64,000 nt of DNA from Macrolepiota albuminosa (Eukaryota; Basidiomycota; Agaricomycetes; Agaricales; Agaricaceae): positions 605,074-669,073 of the forward strand of contig JAMWFC010000132.1 in NCBI GenBank assembly GCA_027475525.1. The letters are read 5' to 3'. This document shows, one piece after another, positions 1-10,913 of the stretch (positions are counted from its first letter, which is position 1; each line of letters starts with the position of its first letter). A program made the translations under genes and the position numbers. Under the pieces are notes generated by a model that searched no databases, was not told where the DNA came from, and saw nothing but the letters and a program-made list of their open reading frames with translations.

Positions 1-1962
1 GAAGTATGTGGATCCACCTGGGGATAACAGACAGCAAAATCTACCAGTACCTCCTGACTTACAGAGAATACAACAACCTGATGATGTTCAGCCTAGAAAT
101 GCTCTTCCAACAGGAAGACAGCATTACATAGATGGATCTCCTTCACAATGTCTTGGTTCTATGGATGTTGCATGTCTACACTGTCATGTTCTACATTTTG
201 ATGCTGAAAAGCTCTCCAAGTCTACTAGACATAATCCAAAGTTTGGCATGTGCTGTTTACAAAGGCAGATTGATTTGCCCAGACTTGCAGATGCTCCACC
301 AGAACTGCTTGGCTTACTCCAAGGCTATCATGCTCTTTCTGATGCTTTCAAAGCATTTATTTGTCAAATACAGTGCTGCTTTTGCATTTACATCTCTGGG
401 AGTCAAAATTGACCATGCAATTACCAATGCTCTTGAGCTATATAGCTTTAGAATTAATGGAGAGCTCCATCATCTGACAAGTGCTTTGCTTCCAACTAAA
501 GGCAATCATCCTGTGTATGCACAACTCTACTTCTATGATCACAATCAACAATTGGCTTTTCATCAAGGAAGCAATCCTAGATTGGATCCTCAGATAATGG
601 CCTCTTTGTAAGATATGCTTCATCAAGTCAATCCCTTTATTGGCTTATACAAGCTTGCAAAGCAGATTATGACAGAAGTTCCTGAAGGCCAACCACAAAG
701 GCTTTCAATCCCTTTATTGGCTTATACAAGCTTGCAAAGCAGATTATGACAGAAGTTCCTGAAGGCCAACCACAAAGGCTTTCTGTTTAACTTAGGGCTA
801 ACTTTGGAGATCATCAACACTATAACAACCCTAATGAACAGGAAGGAGTTGCAGCAATTATACCAGAAGATGGCTCTGAAGAACAATCAGATTATTATGA
901 CATAGTCCTGCATCTGCATGGAGGTCAATTGAAGTGAATCAGCCATTTACACCCCTATTACACTCCTCTGCATTACACCATCATATTTCCAACTGGAGAA
1001 CCTAGATTTTATACCAATATTCAATCTCAATTTGGACCAGCTAATGCTGCATTGCTTTGGAGTGGCAGACTATTCCAGCAATATGTTGTGGATGCATGGG
1101 CATCAACTGAGCAGAACAAACTCAATTGGGTCCAACAGAATCAACAGAAGATTAGGGCTGAAGTTTATTAAGGGGTGGTTGATGCTGCTGCTGGAGATAA
1201 AAACTTACACAGACAAAGCCAACATCTGGTCCTCCCCTCTTCTCATGTTGGAAGTGAATGTCATATGCAGCAATTATTCCAGGACTCTATGGCTATTTGC
1301 AGGCATTTCCATAAACCTGATCTCTTCATCACTATGACTGCCAATCCAAAGTAGTCTGAAATTGAAGAGGCTCTGTTGAAAGAACCTATGGTTAATGGAA
1401 AGAGGCAAACAGCTTCTGATCATCCAGGTATTGTTGCCAGAGTATTTGAACTCAAGAAAAAATGCTCTTTGGAAGGATATAAAAGATGGTCTCTTTGGAA
1501 AATGTGTGGCATCTGTCCATACCATTGAATTCCAAAAGAGGGGACTTCCACATATACATATCTTGATCTTTTTCCATCATCATGACAAGATCAAAGATGC
1601 AGCTCATGTGGACACTATTGTTTCTGCTCAAATTCCTGATCCAGTGACTCAGCCTCAATTGTATCAGGTATTGGCTTTGCTTGAATTATCAATGCAGTGA
1701 CTGACCTTTGTTATTAGGTTGTTACTACCAATATGGTCCATGGTCTATGTGGAGCAGATTTTCCCAATGCCAAGTGCATGGTAGATAGCAATTGTTCCAA
1801 GAGATATCCCAAGTAATTCCAGGAAGCTACATAGTATGGCAATGGACTATCTTCAATATGCCAGACCCAACAATGGCCAATTTTTTGAAAAACATGGTTG
1901 TCATTATAACAATCATAATGTTGTCCCATACAATCTATATCTCTCAGCCAAATTCCAATGTC
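1..1962 (+). pseudogene. Decayed Helitron Rep region (left relic)
   Basis: This is a degenerate copy of the N-terminal and Rep part of the Helitron protein that is nearly complete at 47195-52544. Nucleotide similarity runs almost continuously from base 1, where it matches about 48090 of the intact copy, to 1960, where it matches about 50090. It carries several in-frame stops (for example at 608-610, 788-790 and 934-936), a 77-bp direct repeat at 628-783 and a deletion before 1040. The HUH motif GLPHIHILIF is still readable near 1545-1575, and the 50-nt intron of the intact copy is recognisable at 1668-1717. The relic stops abruptly at 1962 where an LTR begins. It is non-functional and runs off the left edge of the window. 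Confidence 0.85.
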
Positions 1963-2182
1963 TGTAAGGGCAACCTCTAGAGGCTGTGGCTCAGTCACAC
2001 AGCTGGCAGAGGGAGATCCAAAGTGTATTAGAATATATACTGACAATATCAAGGTAGCTACTCACCTGGCAGAGGGAGATCCAAAGAGAACAAGTCTAGG
2101 GATTCCCTATGCCAGGTTGGACGCTTCTGGGGCCTCTGAAGCATGGGAAACAACTGTACAGTACTACAAAACCTTAAAACTT
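1963..2182 (-). repeat. Truncated 3' LTR of element A
   Basis: These 220 bp match the first part (plus-strand sense) of the LTR at 30190-30688, starting with TGTAAGGG and ending within the run ACAAAACCTTAAAA. The remaining ~280 bp of the LTR and the integrase C-terminus are missing, so LTR sequence joins integrase coding sequence directly. Confidence 0.85.
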
Positions 2183-3206
2183 AGCTAAAGTTGCCTTGGC
2201 TTCCTCCTGGGCTGCCTTCATCCGATCTATGAACTCGTTGACAGCTTCATTCTTGGAAGGTCGTCCACGAGGCTCAAATCCCATCCGAGGATGTCGACCA
2301 GTATCTAGAAGGAAAGGAGACATCTGGGTGGCAGCGTGTACACGGTTGTTGTACTGGAACTCTGCCTCCAGTAATAGGTCGTCCCAGTCATCCTGTCGTT
2401 CATTGCAGAAGAGCCAGAGATACTGTTCTAGCTCCTGGTTGACACGCTCAGTCTGGCCATCAGATCATCCTGTCGTTCATTGCAGAAGAGCCAGAGATAC
2501 TGTTCTAGCTCCTGGTTGACACGCTCAGTCTGGCCATCAGATTGGGGGTGGTAGGCTGTGGAAGTGTGGAGTTTGACATGGAGGAGGCGATACAGTTCTC
2601 TAGTAAACTCTGCCACAAACTGAGGTCCACGGTCCGAGACGTAAGCATCTGACAACCCATGGAGCTTCCAGACATGCTTCCGGTACAGATTGGCAGTGCC
2701 CATGGCTGAGCAAGTAGTGTGTGTTGGAATAAAATGAGCACGCTTGCCACAGAGATGCACTACCACCATGATCGCATCATATCTATGAGAATCAGGTAAC
2801 TCAACAATGAAGTCTACCGAGGCCACGCTCCAACACTCAGCTGGGATAGGCAATGGATGAAGTTGTCCCATAGGAGGCTGACGACGAGGCTTAGTCCAAA
2901 GGCAAAGATCACAGGTGGAGGTGTAAGAGCCAATATACCGTGACATTTGAGGCCACCAGTAATTCTGTGAGACCAGCTCCAGTGTCTTCCATCTGCCAGG
3001 ATGTCCTGCAACTCGAGAGTCATGATGCTGCTCCACAATCTGCCTCTGGAGATCTGGCAGGTTGGGAACATAAATGCGTCCTCGAAAGGTGAGAAGACCA
3101 TTCTCCAGAGACCACTCGTCGGTGCGGACGGACTTCACTCCAGTTTTCTCTCAAGCATGCAAGGCCATGGCAGCCTTAGCTACCAGATCTTCTTGAGCGC
3201 CCTCCC
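2183..3206 (-). pseudogene. Element A integrase (broken)
   Basis: This encodes the integrase of element A, which would insert the cDNA into the genome. Reading on the minus strand, the HHCC zinc-binding N-domain (H-x3-H in the HHDSRVAGHPG stretch and C-x2-C in the TCDLC stretch) is followed by the catalytic core with the first Asp in VDFIVELP, the second in VSDRGPQF and the Glu in [16 protein letters not shown] 77-bp duplication at 2388-2541 shifts the frame after the catalytic Glu. Without it the coding continues to about 2183 with text typical of the post-core region, then ends at the LTR junction. The C-terminal domain is absent, and an upstream in-frame stop near 3152 separates it from RNaseH. 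It is non-functional. Confidence 0.85.
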
Positions 3207-3266
3207 GGTTACCTCGTTGGATGTCTCGAAGGATGCTCACTTCTTCTCCCTGGCCAACCACACCTT

Positions 3267-5015
3267 CTAGAGCACGGATAGCAGGTTACCTCGTCGGATG
3301 TCTCGAAGGATGCTCACTTCTTCTCCCTGGCCAACCACACCTTCTAGAGCACGGATAGCAAATAGCTCTGGCTTCAGGAGTACAATATTGTCATTGTCAC
3401 TAGCTCCTGAACCATGATCTGCTCGCCTAGAAAGCGCATCTGGCTTACCCATGCTCCGTCCAGGTTTGTGATGCAGAGAGAAGTCAAAGTTGGCCAGATA
3501 CAAGGACCATCGAGCCTGTCGGCGGTTAAGTTTCTTGGCCGTCCGAAAGTACTCTAAGTTCTTGTGATCAGTCCACACCTCGAATTTATGCCTGGCACCC
3601 TCAAGGAAATGTCGCCACTCCTCAAATGACTGAATGATAGCTAGCATCTCCTTGTCATGGATCTCATAATTTCGCTCCACAGCATTGAGACTCTTGGAGT
3701 AGAAAGCCACAGGATGCCACTTACCATCCTCCCTTGACTGTTGAGAGAGAACGGCCCCAGTAGCAAAATCTGAGCTATCAGCTTCAACATGGAAGGGAGA
3801 GTCATCATCTGGGAATATAAGGACAGGCTTTGAAGTGACTGCCTGTTTGAGGGCATCAAAGGCTGTCTGCTGTGCTGCATCCCAGTGCCAAGGAGTGTCC
3901 TTAGTGGTGAGATCAAAGAGGGGCCGGGCATGGTGTGAGAAATCCTGAATAAACCTCCGGTAGAAGTTGGTAAAACCCAGGAAGGCCTGAACCTCCTTCT
4001 TGTTCTTAGGCTCTGGCCACTCCGCTACACCAGCCACCTTGACTGGGTCCATCTCAGCCATTCCATGAGAGATGATCAGTCCAAGATATTCAACCTTAGT
4101 CTGCTCAAACTCGCACTTCTCTGGCTTAAGATAGAGCTGGTGCTGGTGAAGACGTTCCAGTACGATGCGCGTAATCCAACGATGCTCCTCTAGAGTCTTG
4201 GTATAGATGAGAATATCGTCAAGGTATACGCACACAACACCTTCTGCTATGAGGTCTTGGAAAATGTCGTTCATCATGGTCTGGAAGGTGGCAGGGCTAT
4301 TAGTGAGGCCAAAGAACATTACCAGAGGTTCAAAGAGTCCACGATTTGTTTGGAATGCTCCCTTCCACTCATCTCCTTCTTTGATGCGCACATTGTTGTA
4401 GCCCCAGCGGACATCCAACTTGGTAAAGTAGCGCGCACCTTGGAGGTTGTTGACAAGCTCTGAAATGAGTGGTAAGGGGTAGTGATTCTTCACAGTCATC
4501 GCATTCAAGACTCGGTAGTCCTGAACCAGACGTAGAGATCCATCCTTCTTCTTAATGAAGAAGACTGGAGAGGCCATCGGAGACTTTGAGGGATGGATGC
4601 GACCAGAGTCTAAATTCTCCTGCAAAAAGGCATCAAGCTCATCCTGTTCTCTGGGAGAGAGTGGGTAGACCTTGCAGCTAGAGGGCTCAGCATTGGGTGT
4701 AAGCTCAATTGCATGGTCCCACTGCTTACGCTCTGGCAGAGAGTCAAATGATGCCTTAGAGAAAACATCCTCAAAGTCTTGCAGGTGATGAGGAACCGCA
4801 TCTTGGAACGACTTAGGAGCAGAGTTGGCAGCAAATACCTGAGCTAGCCGCTGGGAGGTAGTTTGGCTAGCTCTGATCTCTGCTACAGTTGGTGGAGGTC
4901 GTAACGTAGTGGCATAAATCCTATCACCTGTCTCAATAGCCTTGTCTGGAGACTCTGGGTCAGGAGCGCATCCAAATTCACCCTCGCATCCATCTTCCAT
5001 CTGGGCTTCACTCAC
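3267..5015 (-). pseudogene. Element A reverse transcriptase-RNase H
   Basis: A 582-codon open frame holds the RT and RNaseH domains of a gypsy polyprotein. Visible motifs are [36 protein letters not shown], the [16 protein letters not shown] block, and the catalytic site VYLDDILIY at about residues 266-274. The RNaseH block has VEADSSDFATGAVLSQ, the acidic residue in EIHDKEMLAI and WTDHKNLEYF. It is followed by the RWSLYLANFDFSLHHKPG linker typical of chromoviruses. It would copy the element RNA into cDNA. The N-terminal side is cut from PR by a TGA at about 5016-5018. The C-terminal side is cut by a 77-bp duplication at 3208-3361. Confidence 0.88.
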
Positions 5016-5021
5016 TACACC

Positions 5022-5817
5022 TCAAACGTCCTCATAGAGGGCCTCTCTATAAGGGAATGCCAAGGGAGGAGGATCCAGTAGGTTGAGGTCTGCAAAGGGG
5101 AGGTGTCCAACTCGGCAAGCCCGGATAGCAGCACGCTCATGGACTGACTCTCTGCGCTCCTCTCTAACTTCCTTGGCACATGTGGAACACCGTCGAGGGC
5201 AGCGGCTCATGCTCACCTTACCCTTGGCCCAGTCAATCTCAGGATTGTGATCACGCAGCCAGGAGAACCCAAGTATCATGTCCTGCTTTTCCTAGGCTGG
5301 TAACTGCAAAGACTGCACGCTCAGAATGAGTCTGATAACGAAGGACTAAATCCACCACTGAGCGGATAGATCCAGCTTCATTGAGCGTACCATCAATGTT
5401 ATAGACTGGAATGGGGTGAGAGAGGGGACGGGTAGTGAGCCGGTGTTGTTCCACATAACGGGTGTCTAGGAAGAGTCCAGTAGCGCCACTGTCCAAGAGA
5501 GCTATGACGCTTCGAGTCTGCTGAGTGTCAGTTGTCTCAATCTCCACATTCAGACGCAGAGAGTTGGGAGAGGGAGTAGAAGCAACAACATAGCGACGGG
5601 GAAGGCGTCGTTCCCAAGCTGGGACACGTGGTCGTCGGACAGGAGAAGGAGGAGAAGAAGTCTTAGCGGAGGCTTGGACCAAGGGGGTATTTTGTACATC
5701 GGAGGGGGTGCTTACAGTTTCAGTCAGAGAATCAGGAGCAGGGAGCGATACATTAGAAGACTCTACTGATTGACATGTAAACTGATTAGCACCAGGCGGC
5801 GAAGGCATACAACTCAT
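5022..5817 (-). pseudogene. Element A aspartic protease region
   Basis: Two overlapping frames together give a retropepsin-like domain: ALLDSGATGLFLD (catalytic Asp) and, after a frame change near 5275, the C-terminal hallmark ILGFSWLRDHNPEIDW. This protease would mature the Gag-Pol polyprotein. The segment before it is a low-complexity Ser/Pro/Thr-rich linker that follows gag. The frame change and the TGA at its 3' side show that the copy is dead. Confidence 0.8.
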
Positions 5818-5957
5818 CCATCGCTCTATTGAAAACCCTCCCCTGCAGAACCAAAGGACCCATCCAATGGTTCTGCTACAGCTTCCACAGGACCCAAGGA
5901 CTCCTCCAAGGGTTCTGCTTCAGTCTGTACATCTGGGGAGGGGTTTCCTCGAACGTC

Positions 5958-6699
5958 TCAGGCAGCAAGGAGCTGGAGAAGGAGCTCTTCCTGCTCTAAA
6001 GCTGAGAGATAGCGCACCTCTAACCCCTGGGGACAATACCGAGTGAAGTGACCAGGCTTTCCACAGCGATGGCAGAGGAGAGGAAGGGAGGAGCGTTGAC
6101 AAGAGGCATCAACATCCATAGGTACTCCAAAAGGAAGAGGACGTGCCGCAGGTACCTGAGCTGAGGGTGGAGCACGAAATGGAAGGGAGGGCTGGATGGG
6201 ATGATGAGCAGAAAAAGATGCCTGTGGGGTGGAGCGAGGGGCAGTTCCACGGTGGAGCTCACGTCGTAACTCCATGAGCTGCCACTGATCACGTGCTACC
6301 TGATACCAGGTCTCAATACTCGTGTCATCAGGTCGTCCCTCAGCCATGCTGTCGATCTGATCCATGAGAGAGGGAAGGAGGCCATCTCGGAAGGTGAGAC
6401 AGAGCTGAAGACCATCCGGATAACAGGCCTGTTCAGCAAGAGCTCTGAAGGAGTTGATGTACTCATCTAGGGTCCGCTTCCCTTGCCCATATCGATGAGG
6501 ATCTCGGAGAGTGAGGGCTGCCACCTTAGCAGGGTCCAAGGGGAAGAACTCTGTCCGAAACACCTTCTCAAACTGATCCCAACTTCCAAAACTCTCTACT
6601 CCTCCAGGGCGTCGAAAGACTCGTAGCGTGTATGTCGAAGCTTGCCCAGACTTCATGTAAGAAAGAACCCAAGCGATTTTGAGAGTGTCAGAGGGGAAA
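5958..6699 (-). pseudogene. Element A gag, C-terminal half
   Basis: This is the capsid-nucleocapsid part of Gag. The capsid stretch reads VFRTEFFPLDP, then the RTLDEYINSFRALAEQAC block, as in sushi/Tf1-type fungal elements. A CCHC zinc knuckle (CHRCGKPGHFTRYC) lies near the end, followed by a short acidic tail and a stop at about 5958. Reading continues upstream in frame to 6699, where element B1 interrupts it. The other half is at 29684-30075. Apart from the insertion, this gag shows no stop, so A was probably coding-competent in gag when B1 landed. Confidence 0.85.
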
Positions 6700-6933
6700 T
6701 GTAACGAAGTTACAGGGATTGTGAGAGCTTAGGTTCACACTGCACAGAATCAGACCAGTCCGGTCTATTGACTATGTAGTATCAACACAAAAATAAGCTG
6801 CTTTGTAAGCAGCTGGGTAACTAATTATATACGAATGTAAATAATATTATATTATAATAAATATAATATAATATGTACTACTATACAGTAAGTAAAGCTA
6901 TGTGGCCAACGCCACACAGCGGACTACGCTACA
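6700..6933 (-). repeat. 3' LTR of B1
   Basis: A 234-bp LTR reading TGTAACGAAG...TACGCTACA on the plus strand, with an AT-rich core (TATTATATTATAATAAAT). It appears identical to 29445-29678. A polypurine tract on the minus strand (GATTGGGGGGTG, plus-strand 6934-6945) lies immediately inside it, as expected at the 3' end of an LTR element. Confidence 0.92.
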
Positions 6934-6978
6934 CACCCCCCAATCAGACAGAGCTATGGTCTCGAGATAATACGACGG

Positions 6979-9900
6979 TCATGCCGTCGGTAAGTCTGGG
7001 ACGGGGGCAATGGGAGAGCCCCCAGGCTCCCGGAATGGATCGGCAGTCGCGTCGTCCATGTCGTAGTCGAGGAGTTCATCCTCGGGTGCGGGCGCGTAAG
7101 AAGTGCCCGAAGGCCCTGCTACTGGCAGGGAATCGTCATAGTCCCGAAGGGGGGACAGTGTGAGATTGGGGTCGATGGTCGACCCCAAGACGGTTGGTTG
7201 GGGATCAGGCAGATCCCCGGTGTCGGACGGGTACTGGCGCGTCCAGATTTCACGGGCATGAATGTCTTGCCTGATGAAGAGGTACATCCCCTTGGCGAGC
7301 GCGTTGTCGTATGCACGACGACTGTCCTGCTGCTGGAGCATCAGGCGTTGACGATCGCCGATGGTGGCCTCGCGCCACCCATCCCACTGAGGGATGGACT
7401 GGGGTGTACCGTAGTGATCGAGGCGTTGTAGCCTCTCGTCGTCGATAGCAGCCGCCTCGTTGTAGAGCCGGCTGTCGCTGAAGAATAGATGGGCCAAGTA
7501 GGTGACCCCATAAGTGTATGCGTGGTCAGCCCAGCTGACCAGGATTTGGTTGTGAAGAAGGACGCGTAACGCGTCCGACGTGGAGAACACGGAAGCTGAC
7601 GCTTCCGGAATGTCCACAGCCCGAACCTCGAAGGTAGGGTCGTCGGCGTGGATGGGCTCAAAGACTCGCCCCGTGGCCGCCTCGTACTCGGCCACAGCCT
7701 CTTTATAGAGGCCTGGCCTGGCAAAGACGTAGGCCAGGTACTTGTGTACCGTGGCCTTAGAGGGGCGGCTGGCGCTGAGGGCGCGAACAAGCGCAAACCC
7801 AAAGAGGCTGCGCCAATGAATGTGCATGGCTTGGTCCATGGCCAGACCGGTCCACACATTGGACGTCCCAGGACGTCCATAAAGGAGGGCGTATGAGCCC
7901 AGGTAGTCCAAGGCAAATGGTTGCTTTGGATCAGGGGGGGTAAGGCCGACAAAGGCAATCTTCCCTCCCTCTTTGCGGCGATAGAGCCGCGACGGCACAA
8001 TCATTCGCGGGAAGCTCTCCCGCTCCTCTGGACTCGCGAAGGGTACTGCAATAGTCCTATACTCGACCTCGTCGAGTAAATGAGACATAGCTCTGTCTCG
8101 GGCCATAGGGTGGCAGTTGAGCGCCACCCGCTTGAATTCGTTGAGCAAGAGGTAGCCCAACTGACGCTGATGAAGCGGCGTAAACTGGTTGTTAACCAGT
8201 GCGTGAAGTCTGCGGACTTCTCGAGGACTGCGGGGAAACCCGCGAGGTGCAACTTGGTACACCTTACTGTTGTGGGGCGTCGCGGCGGCGTTGCCCTGTT
8301 TATCGTCCTCGAAGGACCTGGCTGCGCGGGCTTCTTGCCCGACAAAGATGGTATTGGTCATTGGTGACCAATAGAATTGGGGAGCCAACCCCGCGCCAAA
8401 GAATGAGTTCTGGCGCTCAATAGTGTGATCATGGTAGATCACCACACCGAGCGCATCAGGGATGCGCCCGGTTTCGTCCTCAAGGAGGGCGGCCCCTCGT
8501 TTGGCGCTGTTCTGCGCCCGACGCTCCATCTTGGCTCGTCAATTGCTGTTGCGCCGTTCGCGCGCCATACGTTGTGCCGCCGTCTCGTGCGGCACTGGGG
8601 ATTCTATACGAGCCTCTTCAGGCTCCTCATACCACTCGTCGTCGGAGGGCGGGGAAGGCAGCCTCTCCGGCTCCGACTTCTCAGATCGTGGGTCCATTGC
8701 CCACACACACCGCGGGAGTCGGGCTGGCGGGCCCTCTACCAGTATAGCGGGTAAAAAGGGGATGTTAGCCCCTGGGGCCCCTTTCGGGGCATCCTCGGGG
8801 AAGTGCACGTTGACGTAGGTGCGCACTTCCGGTTGCTTACCCCGACGATCCTTTCGGGGTTGTGAGGCCTTGGCCTCAGTGGGGCGTGTGCTCACACCCC
8901 TGGAACTCTGCTCCCCAGAGTACGTGGTGGATACCACGGATACTGGTCGTGAAGACGCGACCTCAGACGCGCCGCTGGCGAGGCGCTGGATAAGCCGGGG
9001 GGCGGCTGGAGCAGGAACATCTTCATAAGGGAGGATGTCCCGTCCTAGACCGGCCTCCCGGCCGGGGGCAGCAACGCTCGACTTAATCGAGCGGGAGGGC
9101 GCGTCCTCCACTCCTTGCCGATGCGCCCTTTTGCTGGAGTCGGTGTCCCGACTCGGGGGTGTAGACTGCCGCTTACGAGCGGCCGAGAGGGCAAGGAGAT
9201 CAGTTTTGCGCTGAGCGCGCATGTGATCCATGTCGTCCATCATCCGGCAGATGAGGACGACTGCCTCCGCATCGCGGAGGAATGATGACTCTGCGGGTAC
9301 ATCGTACCCGTTATCTCCCAGTCGTTGGAGAAGGGTAGCCAGGACTAAGTCCTGGCTGTGAGTGGGCTCGACAGCCCGTGCTTTTCCTTTGTTCCCAGTC
9401 GTTGGAGAAGGGTAGCCAGGACTAAGTCCTGGCTGTGAGTGGGCTCGACAGCCCGTGCTTTTCCTTTGTTGCGTCGAGGACGCGACTCTTCTTCCGAGCT
9501 GGGCTCGGATTGGTGCGGCATTTCCAGCCGCTGTAGCAAGGAGAGCTTGGCCAGGCTCTCCGTCGGCGCATCGGACGATGAACCGACGCTTCGTTCTGTA
9601 TTGAGAGTTTCTGCTCTCTCAATGGCCGCGGTGGCCTGCACGAGGGATGCTCGGCGTCCCTCTAGGTTATCGGTTGGTACTGTGGTCGACAGGGAAATCG
9701 ACCGGCCTCCCTTGGCTTGCAACTCATGCGAGTCGCTGTACTGGGGCATTGCGCCCCAAGCCCCCATCCAAGCCGGGGGGTACGGCATCATTACGGGCAC
9801 ACCACCCATGCCAGGGTAGTGCGCCGGGGCGGTAGACTGGAGCAAAGGATGTGCGTCCATAGCCCCTCTCGCCATAGCGGGGACAAACTGCCCCCATCCT

Positions 9901-10133
9901 GGAGCTGCTTGGGGGCTGACTAGCCCCCCATAGGCCTGTTGCTGGAATTGGCCCTCGGTGTGATGTGGCGCATAAGCGCCCGGTACTGGTTGTTGGGGCT
10001 GATAGCCGCCCACAGGTGTGCTCTGGAGCATGAAGTTGCCCTGCATAGTTTGAAGTGGCGGATAGCCACTGATTACCGGCTGCTGCGGCGGGTAGCCCGC
10101 CGCTGGTTGTTGCTGCTGCGGTGGGAAGCCCAC
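6979..10133 (-). CDS. B-family extra ORF (ORF3), C-terminal ~1,025 codons
   Basis: This is a large extra ORF of unknown function on the same strand as gag-pol, placed between integrase and the 3' LTR (the position env occupies in other elements). Reading order is 10133 to 9345 (Pro/Gln-rich GYPPQQP-like repeats, then a Ser-rich charged stretch), 9243-8539 (a basic, coiled and charged region) and 8529-6979 (a 516-codon, globular-looking domain rich in Tyr, Trp and Arg). The pieces are parted only by a 77-bp duplication at 9317-9470 and one TGA at about 8538-8540. There is no signal peptide or transmembrane segment that I can see, so it is not an obvious envelope protein. The last ~240 residues are also open in B2. 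The N-terminus is at 21753-21918, beyond element C. I do not recognise the family. Confidence 0.75.
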
Positions 10134-10880
10134 TGTCACGACCCCTCCCCTCCGGGCCCACCCCGGGACACCCCCGGAACACCCTCCGGGACCCTCCCTC
10201 CGACCCCCCAGGACACGCCCCGCCATCACGACCGCCGACACCGCCATCACGCGCATCAAGGACCGCCATCAGCCATCACCAGCCCCGATCAACGATCAGA
10301 TCACGTGACTCGTGCCGGCCATCACGCATCACGCATCACGGCTCCATCCGCGCCAATTGATCGCGCGCCCCACACGCGCGATCCCGGTATACAGCCCCTG
10401 CCGCTACTCAATAACCCCCGGAACCCATCCCAGACATCCCGGAACCCCGAGACCCGATCCCGTAGTACTTATAGCGTAGTCCCTTGTTGTATTCGGTAGT
10501 CTTGATATTACATACTTTGCATAACTGTTACTTGGATATTGCGTGCCCTCTGTTTGACTGGTACGCCTCGTTTGGTACGCTTCGACTGGCACGCCTCGGT
10601 ATTCGCGTGCTATAAGTTTGGTACGCACTTCGCGACTCTTAAGTTACTAACTTGGTCTCGTCTTAGAACCTCCGGTTCACGACTCGACCCCCTCTAACTC
10701 TCAGCTACTCTCATCCAAAACCCCCGGACTCTAGTCCCCTCTCCCGGGATTACCCCTGTCCTTGTCTTGAACCCCGGAGTCCTAGCCCCGGAGTTCCAGA
10801 CACCCGAGTATCCGTAGATCAAGTCCGCATCGTAAGGGCGTCGCTTTTCCGGAAAGCCCCCGATTCAGCGGAACCTGACA
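10134..10880 (+). repeat. 5' LTR of C
   Basis: A 747-bp LTR starting TGTCACGACC and ending GAACCTGACA. A TATA-like TTATAG at about 10470 lies ~28 bp before AGTCTTGATATTA (10498-10510), the sequence that pairs with the primer-binding site just outside the LTR. This suggests that transcription starts near 10498. It differs from the 3' LTR at about 10170 (G/A), 10307 (T/C) and 10850 (T/C). Confidence 0.9.
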
Positions 10881-10893
10881 TAATATCAAGACT
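10881..10893 (+). promoter_or_regulatory. Self-priming primer-binding site of C
   Basis: The 13 bases right after the 5' LTR (TAATATCAAGACT) are the exact reverse complement of AGTCTTGATATTA inside the LTR at 10498-10510 (also 21370-21382 in the 3' LTR). Tf1 of fission yeast and its sushi-type relatives prime reverse transcription by folding the first ~11 nt of their own mRNA onto such a site, without a tRNA. Sequence and position fit this mechanism. Start of the mRNA at ~10498 is inferred. Confidence 0.85.
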
Positions 10894-10913
10894 CTCTCCT
10901 TACACCGTTCTTG

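Noticed and set aside
6979..10133. Calling B-element ORF3 an envelope gene
   Set aside because: Position fits, but I see no signal peptide, transmembrane segment or furin-like site.
10404..10628. 74-codon ORF present twice (also 21276-21500)
   Set aside because: It lies inside the LTR of C on the antisense strand and has no motif.
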